From NCBI GenBank assembly GCA_016165875.1, contig JABBOT010000004.1:13889672-13953671 (forward strand): a DNA stretch of 64,000 nt. The letters run 5' to 3'. Origin of the DNA: Acanthopleura granulata. Lineage: Eukaryota; Mollusca; Polyplacophora; Chitonida; Chitonidae. The notes beneath the pieces were generated by a model, which was not told the DNA's origin, searched no databases, and saw nothing but the letters and a program-made list of their open reading frames with translations. This document shows, in pieces, positions 1 to 12,900 of this stretch. The translations under genes were made by a program, and so were the position numbers. Within the stretch, counting starts at the first letter, position 1; each line of letters begins with the position of its first letter.

Positions 1-922
1 TGAACAGTTAAAAGTACGTATACATAAATATTTGAATTACTCTAGTATATATGTACATACATTGTACACATTTGAATGAAAGGGAAACAATCGTTTTAAC
101 TGCAAATCTATTAAAACCTGTCCTTTGAACACATGGACAATGTTCACATCTAACAAAATGTACATCATAAGAGTTGCATATCTGATCTAACCCAAAGAAT
201 ATGAGAAGCAGCCATTTTAATAAACAAAACATTATTTTTTATTGTGAAACTCTAACCTAACCTAACCTAATACCAAATAATAATGAAATCTGTGCAGACT
301 GTACACTAACAAAAGGAGAAACAAACTTAAAATATTATTCCAAAGAACAGAAACAAAATTACATTAACTTAACTTAATAGTGTAACTTACAATATCAGTA
401 ACTAGCTAAAACTAACCTTCCATGTGTAAGTAGGTCTCTCACGTCAACATGAAGTTATTTAAAAAGCAACACTCAGTGTGCATTAATTATTGTCATGTGA
501 CTACCACAATGGGTTTCACAATTTTCAGCTGGATATAAGTCCAATACACTGCAATTATATTCTGAGTAATAATAAATGCATGAAATCATCGGACAATAAA
601 CTTCTCTGCTGGAAAATTAATGTAAAGATGTTGGAGACATGTTCAATTTATTTAGTAATAAGTCATGTGTGGTAAATAGATATGACAGCAAATATGAACA
701 AGTACATGTCTACTTGCAAATGGAATTTAATATGACAACACTTCACATAAATTAAGTATAGCTGAGCTCCTTCATGCAGAGTGTATCAAAGAGTGGACAA
801 TTACCACACAATAAGGCCTCACAGTAAGTTTTCTGTAAGCATTATTATATATCTTTAGCACAAACTACTTCATAACATAGAAATATTTTTATCAATGCCA
901 TGAGGAGGTGGGATAAAACATC
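1..922. other. 3' flank of the glycosyltransferase gene
   Basis: No coding exon was found. The stretch is AT-rich and should hold the 3' UTR of the minus-strand glycosyltransferase gene. A minus-strand AATAAA (TTTATT at 647-652) lies about 270 bp past the stop codon and could be the poly(A) signal. Three CCTAA units at about 253-267 are too few to mean anything telomeric. Confidence 0.4.
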
Positions 923-3900
923 CTACTTCTCCTTGTCAAGAACTTTTTTCAGCCTTTCTCCATAGTACCATCTGGCAAGTGTGTTTGGTGCAAAGCCCAG
1001 GTGATATGCACTAACTATCAGTATGTTCAGTAAGCTCGTCTGTAAAAAACAAAACACACAAAAATCATTCACGATATAAATGATTAGTGCAATTACCTGT
1101 GAAAACCAGCAGTAGATCCACAGAGTTCCTTGTACCTGCATAATCCATATATTGTACAGCTTTACAAAAAACACATCAGAAAAATTTCTTAAATTTTCTT
1201 TCAATATGCCAAGGTAAATAAGAAGTAAATGTATGTATGTGTCACAATGATCACAAACTGCCTTTCAACAGGTTCAGAGATATATGGACACTAAAATACT
1301 GTTAATTAAGCTTACTATTACTAACATGCAGATAGACCTCAATTACGTATAAGTTAGCATAATGACCCTGAAGCCTCTCACCCATGCAGTCACTGTGAGT
1401 TCAAGTCGAACTCATGCTGGTTTCTTCTCTGGTTGTAAGTGGGAAAGTCTGCCAGCAACCTGTGGTGGGTTGTAGGTTTCCCCTTGGACTCTGCTCAGTT
1501 TCCTCCCACCACAATACTGGTCACCGTCGCATATGTGAAATATTCTATAGTACGGTGTAAAACACAAATCAAAAAAATAAATACATGCATAAGAGCAAGA
1601 CTTACAACATTCATCTCAGTGGAAGTTCATGAATTTTTGTCAATAGGTTCAGAGATTTTGTGGTCAGTAGAACAGGTACAGATACAAACAATCACCAAGG
1701 AACTGAGGAGATTGATTCAAACTGTTGTAACAAAGTTCCAGAAAAACTAATGTGGTCAAAATAATAATCCCAGGGGTTTTTCCAGCCAATTTCTTTATAC
1801 AAACTCACATCAAAAAACTCAATAGTTTTCATCACCAATGTATGTAAAGTGTATTCAAAAATCATTTACTTTCTCAAAACTTAATAAAAAATTTGCCTAA
1901 AACTCAATTTTCTGATATTTGTCATTATGGTTACCAGGAGAAAGTGGCTTATAAGTGTATTATAAGTACATCAGCAGAAAAATCCCACAAAATACTACTC
2001 TGTTTTTATGATCAAGATAATGAACAAGATCATTAGAAAAATTTGCTGCCAGATCTTCCCATGCATGGTTGGAGAGGACACTAACTTGAGCTGGGCTTTC
2101 GCATATAAAGAGGCAACTGAGTCATTGAGCTGTGTTGGCATGCTAGCCCCTCAGCCAAGGAAGACCATGAGCTGTTTTAACTCTTTCACGAAGTTATACA
2201 TGTAATATCTACACAGCTACGTATGTCCCTGGGTGAGTTAAAATTGGATCCTCCAGATGATCGATGGTCTTTGGTATTAAATTTCCTCCCCTCTTATGCT
2301 GGCCGCCATTGTTTAACTTTAATATTCTTGAGTATGGTGTAAAGTACCAATGAAATAAACAAATGAGTAGACTGAACACCTTAAAGGCTCCATAGTTCCA
2401 CCATCTACGAGAAGAGGTAATGACAGGGTCACCAGGTGCTATCACAACATGGCCTAACTTTCTTAACTTTTCCACCTGTATAAGTGAAAAAAAAAAGAGC
2501 CATTTAAAATAGTCCAAATGTCATTTCTGGGAAATAATGTACATGATTCTACAGTACTCTCCATAGATTTCTATTCATTGCCCCTCTACCAGCCACATTA
2601 TAGTTGCCAGTGCTTTATCTATTATACATGTAAAACCAACAATATATATTGCCTTACATCCTTACTACAAAGATAACTGCTAAAACAGGTTCAGTACAAT
2701 TGTCATTTCTCGGCAAAAATGTATTGTATATAATTCGATAGTATTCTTCGTAGAATTCTAATACACCCACCCCCTCTCAACCTCTCATTATAATTGCCAA
2801 TACATTATCTATTATACAGATACAACTAACCACATGCACTCCTTTACATCATTACTAAAACTGTAACTGCTAAATGGTGATTGTAAGTATTCTGTACTTG
2901 GGACAGAAAACGCACTGTGTCTGTAAGAGTTGTTGATTGCAAAAGAATTAAGGGAATTATGATCTGAAGAAATGTCATCACATTATTGCTCAACATGAAT
3001 TGAAGAGCCACATGTGAAAATACGACCTGAGAAAGTAGGTCAAAGGTCCTTTGCATTAATCACAATCTCATATGTATATGGTCTGAAACCAGCAGTTATT
3101 CCAAATATGGTATTGCGCTGCATTAAGTTCTGAACTATGGAATCTATGTGGAGGACCTGTAAATGACTCGGTGTCGGAACTTTCATTGAAAGGGACTCAG
3201 CGGATTTCGAGATAAAATATTAGCAAGCCAAATGTAAATCCAGACCACCAGAAAGCAGGTCAAAGGTCAGTAAAAACAAAGTCCACTGGTGATGGGCCAA
3301 ATTTAATAATGATACATGAAGCCATTACCAAATGTTTTGGTACATGTAACAATGAACAAACATGACAAAGACAATAACAAAGATAATAATAAAAGTTGCA
3401 GAGGGAAAACAATAAACTACCAGGACCACAAATTACATGTACTAATTAAAATTACTATTGTATATTTATTTTATGCTTCTCTAAAATACTGCAATAGTGG
3501 TACTGTAACAGCCACCTACCATTATGTAGTCTTCCATCAGGTACACTTTGTCAAAACCTCCCACCTTTTCATAGATCCGTCTTGACATGAATAGGCCTTG
3601 GTCACCATATGGTAATTCTGAGAAAGAATCATTATTTATTTATTTCATCATAACTTTACTCTACTAGTAGCTAGTTTTATGAGAAAAAACATATTGCCCA
3701 GAGTAAACCACTGTACTCTAACAACTAATGACTTCTCCCTAGTGTGCCATATTGGTGGAAGGCAAGTTACCGCCAAGAAACTTCAAATATAACCACCTGT
3801 AAGAACTAACAGCTTATTACCACCACGGCTATTAAAGTAAAGGCAATGATTCCTTGTCTGAGAGACACTGAACAAGAGGAACTTCTTAACTTCTCAGCCA

Positions 3901-6900
3901 TGATTTGCCCCAGAAACATTACTAACAGTCTGAATTATCTACTTCATGTACTTACTATCAAGTACTTCCTTAATACAACAAACACAGCACAAGATTGGGA
4001 CTGTGTCAAGGAGTGCCTTTAAGGGCAGCAATGTTGCTTAAGGAGCCTAAAGGCATCCTATCAGATTGGCCCAATGGCCGAAGAGCTAATGTCAAAAATG
4101 GGATTCAATGTGTAGGATTTCAGCACCTGCTGATTTTGATGTTATTGTGCATCAAGAGGCTTGTCAGGTCCAATTCTAAAGTTTCCACTGAGTTCTGCTC
4201 AATTTCCTCCACCTCAAAACCTGACTGCCCAATCTATTTACAAGAGCTCAGGTGAGTCCAATATATGCCCCAAACAAGCAAATGTATTTTAGCATAGAAG
4301 ATGTAAGATATTTATGGACAATCTGGTTACTATGGTAACTGGGGAAATAGACCAATGTAAAGCACATCACTTCTATATGTATGTAATCGAAGAATAATTG
4401 CACATCAAAAACAGGAAGTCTAGAGTTGTAGCCCCAACACACCTATTTCTACCTATACCTTTTTTTTTTACAGCAGAAAATAGACATACATGTAGTCTGG
4501 ACAAGAATATGGACAAATATATAACAAAATCACCGTACCGTAATATTCAGTAAACCATGAAACTGAATGCTAAGTATTCAAATTTTTCAAAGTGAGCTCA
4601 CGATAAGGACTTACCCAAGAATAACATTTTTGAGAGGTTTATTGGGGCATGAACGAAGTGCTGTGCAAACTGGAAGAACTTAAATAAGCACAATGTAAGC
4701 CTTCACCACAAACTATTATACAAGATATAACCTTTGGCCTGTTTTTAGCGACATGAATATTGTACAAGCAGATTCATACGATTCAGTATTTCATGACATC
4801 CATGTACCATTAGCTTAATAGTTTGTCAGCACAAAGTGTTTAGATATGTCTAGACAAGTTTGAAGCAGCTAAACACTTTGTCTCCACAAGGTGTTTAATT
4901 AGATAATGTTTTGTCTAGAGAAGTTTTCCATAGCGCTGTGTACTACTTCTGCTCTCTTTCACCAAACTTTTCATCTGGCCTTAAAGGAGAAGACCAGGGA
5001 AGCATAACGTAAATTGTAGTGAAAAGAGTAAGGTCTGAAGATTTAACATAACCATCCAATAACTGTTTAGACGTTCCCTAACAAATATATGCTTCATCGC
5101 CGTAAGCTCATATAGCCGTCAGAGGATGCAGATGTTTTACTGACCGGAGGCTGGCTGATTGACGTGATTTCGGCCCTTCAGTCTCTACCGAGGAAATGTC
5201 AAGCCGGGCTCATCACATACAAACCCCTGGCACACAACTGACATGTTAAGCCTCACCAAATACAAACAAAACACGCAGACTACTCGCATGTTACAAGTTT
5301 GCCACATACATGTAGAGATAACTGGCATGTATCAGACTAACCACATACAAACCTCTGGTACACTACTAGCATATTACACGTTCACCACTGGCCCACCGCT
5401 GGCAGACTACTGGCATGATACACACTAACCACTCACAAAGCCCTGGCACTCTACTGGCTTATTACAGGCTCACCACTGGCCCACCGCTAGCAGACTACTG
5501 GCATGTTACAGGCTCACCACCAGTAAACCACTGGCAGGCTATTGGAATGTTACAGTCTTTACACTGGCAGACTACTGGCATGTTACAGGCTCACCACCAG
5601 TAAACCACTGGCAGGCTATTGGAATGTTACAGTCTTTACACTAGCAGACTACTGGCATGTTACAGGCTCAACACAGGTAAACCACTGGCACACTATTAGA
5701 ATGTTACAATCTTTACACTGGCAGACAACTGGCACATTACAGGCTCACCACAGGCAAACCACTGGCAGACTACTGGTATGTTACAGGCTCACCACCAGTA
5801 AACCACTGGCAGGCTATTGGAATGTTACAGTATTTACACTGGCAGACTACTGGCATGTTACAGGCTCAACACAGGTAAACCACTGGCAGACTATTGGAAT
5901 GTTACAATCTTTATACTGGCACATTACAGTCTCACCACAGGTAAACCACTGGGAGACTACTGGCATGTTACAGGCTCACCACAGGTAAACCACTGGCAGA
6001 TTACTGGAATGTTACAGTCCTTACACTGGCACTCTACTGGCATGTTACAGGCTCACCACAGGTAAACCACTGGCAGATTATTGGAATATTACAGTATTTT
6101 CACTGGCAGACTACTGGTATGTTACAAGCTCACCACAGGTAAATCTAAGGCGGATTACCCTTTATGCTACATACTGACGCCACATACAAACTGTCAGCAT
6201 GTTACAGACTCAACTTGGACAAACCAATGGCACGTTTAGAGGCTCAACACAGGTAAGCCAGTTGTACACAACTGTCCACGAGTGACTTGATCTGGTAAGA
6301 CAACTATTACGACAGCAAGCTTTGAAGATGCAATGTAACATCTTGATGATGTCTGTATGTGTGGTGATATCCATGCTTCTGAGCACAAAGATGGGCATAT
6401 GCAGTAATTAACATTTTCCATATTTTATGAGTTTAATTATCTGAAATATCTATTTTAGTGGATTTGAAGGAAGAGTCAGAAAGTTAAAATTATGTCTGAT
6501 GAATGACTTTCTGTATCGTATATTTCTGCCTACAATTCACTGATTTGCCCAATCTTGCACCACAGCATCAGGGCACATAGGGATGCAGTGTGCCAACTCG
6601 AAACTCTCGTATCACTGTGACAAGACTCACCTAGTTTTGAACATCTGAATTCTGTCATTTTACGTATCATCTTCATCTTCAACCTGAACAATAATGAGAC
6701 CTTTCCAGTCCTTCATCAAAAGAACATAAAAAAGTAAAGCCATAGAAAAGAAAATAGGTAGGAAATTTTGAAAACTACTACTGATATATGTACAACAGTC
6801 AATACCAGCTAGAGTTTGACAAGAAGAATTTATGCACCACTCAAACCTCCCTGTAACTCTTCATAATAAAGCCACAAATAATTACAACCATATCTACCAT

Positions 6901-9900
6901 AAGAAAGGAGGTAATATCATCCACAAGGATGGTTTCACATCATCATGTATGACTGGCTGGTGAAGCCATCTTATCTGCACAGTCCACAAATAGTATGTAA
7001 TAAAGGTGTGGTCTGTTATCATTTTAACATTTTGAATAAATGGTTATGGCTTAATGCTTAATGGATCACATTTTGAAATGCCACCAACTGGAACTCTACA
7101 ATCATATTGAAATTTGTGATGATATGAATAAAGTGCCATCTACATTTTTTTTTCAAAACAATTAAGACTGCAATCAAGACACTTGGAAAATTGATTTAGC
7201 ATTTTAACATCAAAGAGATATATATAAAGAAAATGATCAAGTAAATGTCACAGCGGAAATTTCACAATTCTATGAATGTTATATACTAACGATCAGAAGT
7301 CAAGGAATAGGACATTCTGCACTAGGATCACTCCTGTTGATGCAGTCAAGGTTGTCCCAGACTTTTCAAAACAAAAGTCATAACTTTTCATGACCAAGTA
7401 TGACAACAAATCATGAGATTTGTCATAGATGTTTCACTATCAGATTGGAATAAAACTGAAGAAATAAAGATCCACCAATAACTGTTCACAGTAAGAATAT
7501 GCTGTAATATTAATGACTTTTTTATGAATTTGTCATAAATTTTTGACTTCTTTCGGCAATTCGTGAACGGAGCATTGATTCCTGGCAATTGACGTTTTTT
7601 ATGATGGATTGTGGCAGCCCTGTGCAAAACTCCAAAAATTTCAATAAAATACGGTTGAGGTTTTATAATGTGTGGTGTGGAGAATGGAGTGCTTGGAGTA
7701 AACCATTGCTCTTTGACAGGTATCTGGAACACCTCTTGTCTTAACATAACTCCAAGAGTTGGATTCAAGCCTGTAACTTCAAATTGGCCATTATGGTTCA
7801 TCTGCATATAGTTCCATAATCTTACTGATGATAAACAAACAGAAATCTGAGGATGGTGTTGAATTTACATAAACACAGAGACAATGCTTAATCTTAGCAG
7901 TGTACACTCAGACAAAACAGGAATTGTGGCTCGGCGCCAAAAGTAAACCTGCTTTTTTTAGTTTTATATCAATTTTTATGTATGCAAATAATTTTCATGC
8001 TAACCTACATATACTTACCACAGTCCCTGGTTGAAGATGTCAAGGTCAAATGGAAATGCTCCACCAACATTTCCTGGTACTTGTAAACAGCCATTTAATG
8101 TCTCATCAAAATCTTGTGGCACAACACTGTCAGCATGAAGGAACATCAAGTTATCTCCCTTGGCTTCCATTGCCCCACTCCTCAACTGAGGCCCTCTGCC
8201 TGCAGAATTTGTTAATTAACTCAGGTAACTTTACATGAGAGTGGTCAAATTTATGGGAAGAGGAAACTGGACAAAACCCACAGTAAACTACTGTCCTACA
8301 TCAGATTTCTGACAAAATCTACCGGCCTACTGCATAGGCATATAATAGCGCTCTCTATTTTACCTCATCCACAGCATTGTCGCAGCCAGTATATATAAAG
8401 GCATTTATATTTTGCAGCCTCATTATAAACTGGTTCAGAAGACAAACAGAACAGTACCCAACTTATCGCATCTGTTCCTGGTCTCATTAATCTAACATAG
8501 CCATAGACTAAACCAATTCTAAGAACTACCATTTCCCCCTCCCCCAAGCTATGACAAGTTTTCAACTACAAGGGGACCACAATTAAACCCAAATGTTAGT
8601 AAAGTAAAACAAACAAAAAAAGTTCAAATAAGTAATAAGTTGGCAGGTGTAAATTTTCTGTACCTTTTCTGTTCATACAATTTCACCTGATTTACAGTTA
8701 AACAAAAGAGAAAGGCCCACTAAAGACAGCATCATTTTAGCCTAATTTTCACAACAGCATGTGCAGGAATTGTCATTATCCCTTGTGTGGATGGCTCTAC
8801 TGACACCTGTTACCAACCGCATCTTTAAAATACTGTATCATACTTTTTTATTTGTTTTTGCGCTAACCGGGTCAATGTCTGACCTAAATTTTTCTCTCTG
8901 TGTACGTTGTGACCTGCATTGGAATTTAGTAGCGTGTTTTCAAGGCTTTTGTGTTTATGAGTTTCGTGTCATTGTACATAGAGCGTACATTCTAGAAAAA
9001 CATGGAAACCATCCAGAATTTTCTTTACGTTAATCTATAAATATAAGCTAGGAAGTTGTAAGCGCGCAGTCCTTTCACTTATGTTCACTTGTGAGCAGTT
9101 GTATTTACGTCTACTTGAAGATTTTGCTGGAATATCACTAAAGCTTCATTTTCACACCATTCAACATACATCATTTTACACTCCATTTTCGTACGTGGCA
9201 CTGTTGTGAGCTTGTGTTTCGCCACTTGCTACTTTGTTTGAGACATTCTTTTGAAGCTTGCATCGCTCAATGTCTTGTGCGATCATGCAAATTTCATCCC
9301 AGTATACCGTGGAAAATAACTGTGTGTATTCCCGAGGACTGAAACTTACATCTCCAGCTCAGCATCACAGATGCTATTGTCAGTCTGCCTGACCAGGAAA
9401 GTTGCACCTTGCCATCGTCGACATACTGTGCCCTCTGCTGTTCATAACTACTGGATGTCATCCTTCAATTCGAGTATTCCCTGTGGATTCTATTTTTCCG
9501 TGGAATGACTCGACTATGGAAGCCGGAATATTCCATTTAGATTTGGACACTATCATCAGTAAGAATTGTGCAATTATCTGTATTGTTTTGTATATTTTTG
9601 TCAGTTGTACTATTTATCTATTTTGTTCAAATACATGTATTGAACTCAGTCTAGCATCTTCGTTTGTTTCTTTGTTTGATCTTATGTAAGGTCTAACGTT
9701 GTCTGAGAGTTGAACAAGGCCATTTGTTTATCATTTTCCTCTCCCATAGTGGTACCCTTACATATTCGGGCCTTGTCCGGAAACTAAAAGCTGTTTATGC
9801 TAGATTGTAGCATCTTATTTTTCAGATTGGGTGGCAGTGTTTCAGCTCCTGTTTTGGATCAAACAAAGATTCACAACTGTTTACATACTTTGTTTGTACA

Positions 9901-12900
9901 CTCCATTGTGTCATTATGGCTGAGGAATTTAATGTAGATTCATTCCTTGATAGTGAAGATTTGTCAGTTGTTAAGCTGTCTGAGTTATGGAAGGAAGATT
10001 TAAGGAAAATAGCTAACAAGTTCGAATTAGACTTAAGCCATTTGTTAAGGAAGGCAGATTTAAGGAAAATAGCTGACAGGTTCGAATTAGACTTAAACCA
10101 CTTTTACTCTCTGATGGTGTTATCCTTACACACCGACACATAGATTTCTATGGCCCTACTGTGTCATGTATCTTAAGCCTTGATGTTGTTGTCAATTCAG
10201 GCCTGTACGCTTTCAATGCCATTTGAAATAAGCATTCAGTAATTGTTGCTTTTGCAATACATGTTCCCAATCAGTCACCATAACGTCTGCAAACAATAAA
10301 TCATACAATTACCAACACAATGGGCCTAGGCTTGTAACTTGAAACATACTGCTCATGCACTGCGCGAAAATAATGGTGAATTTTTCTTAGAAATGATTTA
10401 ACAAGCATACTAGAGTCTGCCAATTTGAGAATTATAGTTACTTGTGTGTCAAATTCCACAGAACTAAAAAAAAATGAAAATGGTCGAAACAGCCCAAAAA
10501 TTTGAAAAAGTAAGTTTGGGAAACACTTTAAGTCTACAATCAGATAAAGAATACCCATAATTTCATTCAAAACAAACAGAACAGCCCGAAATTCTAACTT
10601 TTTCTGTAAGTTATCATTGTGAAATGAAGTTTCAATTCAATACAAAGAACAACTGCCACACCAGGCGAAAACCTATAGTAAACCTCCAGTATCAGCCGAG
10701 GACTGATAAACAAGATTGGTGCTGCTGTTTTACCAAACAAAGAAAATAAATTCTTTGAAAACAATTTAAAAGCAAGCATTCAAGTTCAAATTTTCAAGAC
10801 TGTTCTTACTGTTTTGATCAATAAACAGTTGCAGTTATAGTTTGCTTACCTGGTTGGCTGTCAACAAATCTAACAGGTACGCTGTTGTGATGTGCAAACA
10901 GCTGGACAGCAGACTGCGTACCATCAGTGCTTCCACCATCACTCACTATAATTTCTAGCCTTTCTTTAAACTTTGCATGCTAAAACAGTAATAGAAATAC
11001 ATGTAAATCACATTCTTTTACATTACAAAAATGATCATGACCTTTCAACAATTAAATATTTTTTATACTTTTAAATATGACATCAATCCTTTGTGGTTCA
11101 TTAATACCAATACAACATAGACTACACTGTAGTATCAGAGTGATGGCCAACATCTTAATTAGTCTAATGTTTATACTTTTTTTCAAAATGAACATTATGG
11201 TTATTTGGGTTATAATGAAAATTAGGATGAAATCTTTTGGAGGGTCTCAAAATAATCCACTCAATTCAGTTTCCATCAATATTAATGGAAGAAGAAGAAC
11301 TTATCAGCAAAGCAGACTCAGCTAACTGCTCCTCTGGGGACTCAATCTCCCCTCTGAGTTGTTTAGAAATATGTCACTGTTGTAACAACTGCAGGCTACT
11401 TAATTTCTAAATAGACCTAAGGAAGAATGTTGTTTGCACCTTACCTCCCCCCCCCCCCATCCAACACTCTAAAGTTCACGTTATAAAAAACATACAACGT
11501 TTCATGCATACTTTAACCCATACTTTCATGTATGTCTGAATATGAAAAAAACATACCCGAACAACAGTCTCTAATGTTTTCGTAATGTTGTTCACTTCGT
11601 TATACACAGGAATGATAATGCTTAGAGAAGGATGTAAGAGTTGAGATATCAACAGCCCACAGGCTTTCTCAAACACAGGCAGATCATCACAGGTGTCCTA
11701 ACCAAAAGAAAAACCATATTTTTTAAGAGGAGTTTGGTGGTGAGAGCCCATTGCTTAAATTATGCCAGTCCTGGTAACACTTTATTCAAGATTACATTTA
11801 CACGTAACTACAGCAATATGGCTACCCTATATGAACTTGATATTTGGATATAATATACAAAATTTACATAACATCAAAACCGTAACTGAACTACTCTGAC
11901 TAAAAATAAGAAACAGAAATTTCAGAAAAAGGATCAGACTTTTTGATATTTAACATGATACTGGTTATCATACCACATCAGAGAGACAACGTCTCAGGAC
12001 ACCAATATCCACACCTAAGAGAATAGCCCTCTCCTTCTGCTGCTCAAATACTTTCTCTGTTCCCCAATCAATGTCCTTAAAAATATCTTCTGCAAAGAAT
12101 ATACCATTTATATGTCAACATCTTTATACTCATTATACATTAACATCTTTATACTGCATTTTTGACCTACATTTTTATTTTCTAATTTCAGTACAGGAAA
12201 ATTCTGATCCAAGAACTTGAATGTGTATCGTGGTAAACCTTATACAGCCTGATATAGAACTTTCATTTTTTCACTTTGAAACAATTTAAAGTGAAGTCTG
12301 TTCTCTGTAGTTGAATTTCCCATGACATCTGATTGCATTTGCGATAGCTTGTTGGAAAGTTCTTCTAAGAATGTGAATTACCTTAACACACCTTAGTATT
12401 CCCATGCTTAACGCACAGCATATGGAAAATGTTCTGCGGTTGCTGTCGACACACTTGACAAGGTAACATTGTAACAAAAGCATTAAGGAATACACATGAC
12501 CTAACGCAAGCCCTATCACATGTCCACAGAAATGCAGTTTGACATACACAAAGTACATGTAAACATCTGGAGATGTCATTCTTTACGGAAGTCACAAGAT
12601 ATTTATCTTCCATTTTACCTAGCTGGTTTTGTAAATGATGTGAAATTCCCAACAAGTAGTATCCTCCATCCAATGCTTTTCCAAGTACCATGGATTTACC
12701 ACTTGACAACAAACTGAAGGCTTCCCCAATAATTTCAGAATCCAGATCGGGTATGTCACTTCCTATCATAAAAGAGTAAAGAATCTCTAGTAATGGTAAC
12801 AGAATGGAAACTGGTCCAATCATTCATGAGTAAAATCATCCAAGAAAGTTGGTAAACTCATTCAAGATATTGAGTGAAATCGTCTAAGAAAGTTGGTCAA

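Noticed and set aside
251..267. CCTAA repeats like a telomere
   Set aside because: Only three units inside ordinary AT-rich sequence; molluscs use TTAGGG.
5243..6065. Overlapping long reading frames with repeated residues ADYWHVTGS
   Set aside because: They are produced by the 77-bp minisatellite, whose unit has few stops. The frames shift with each unit and have no splice or start context.
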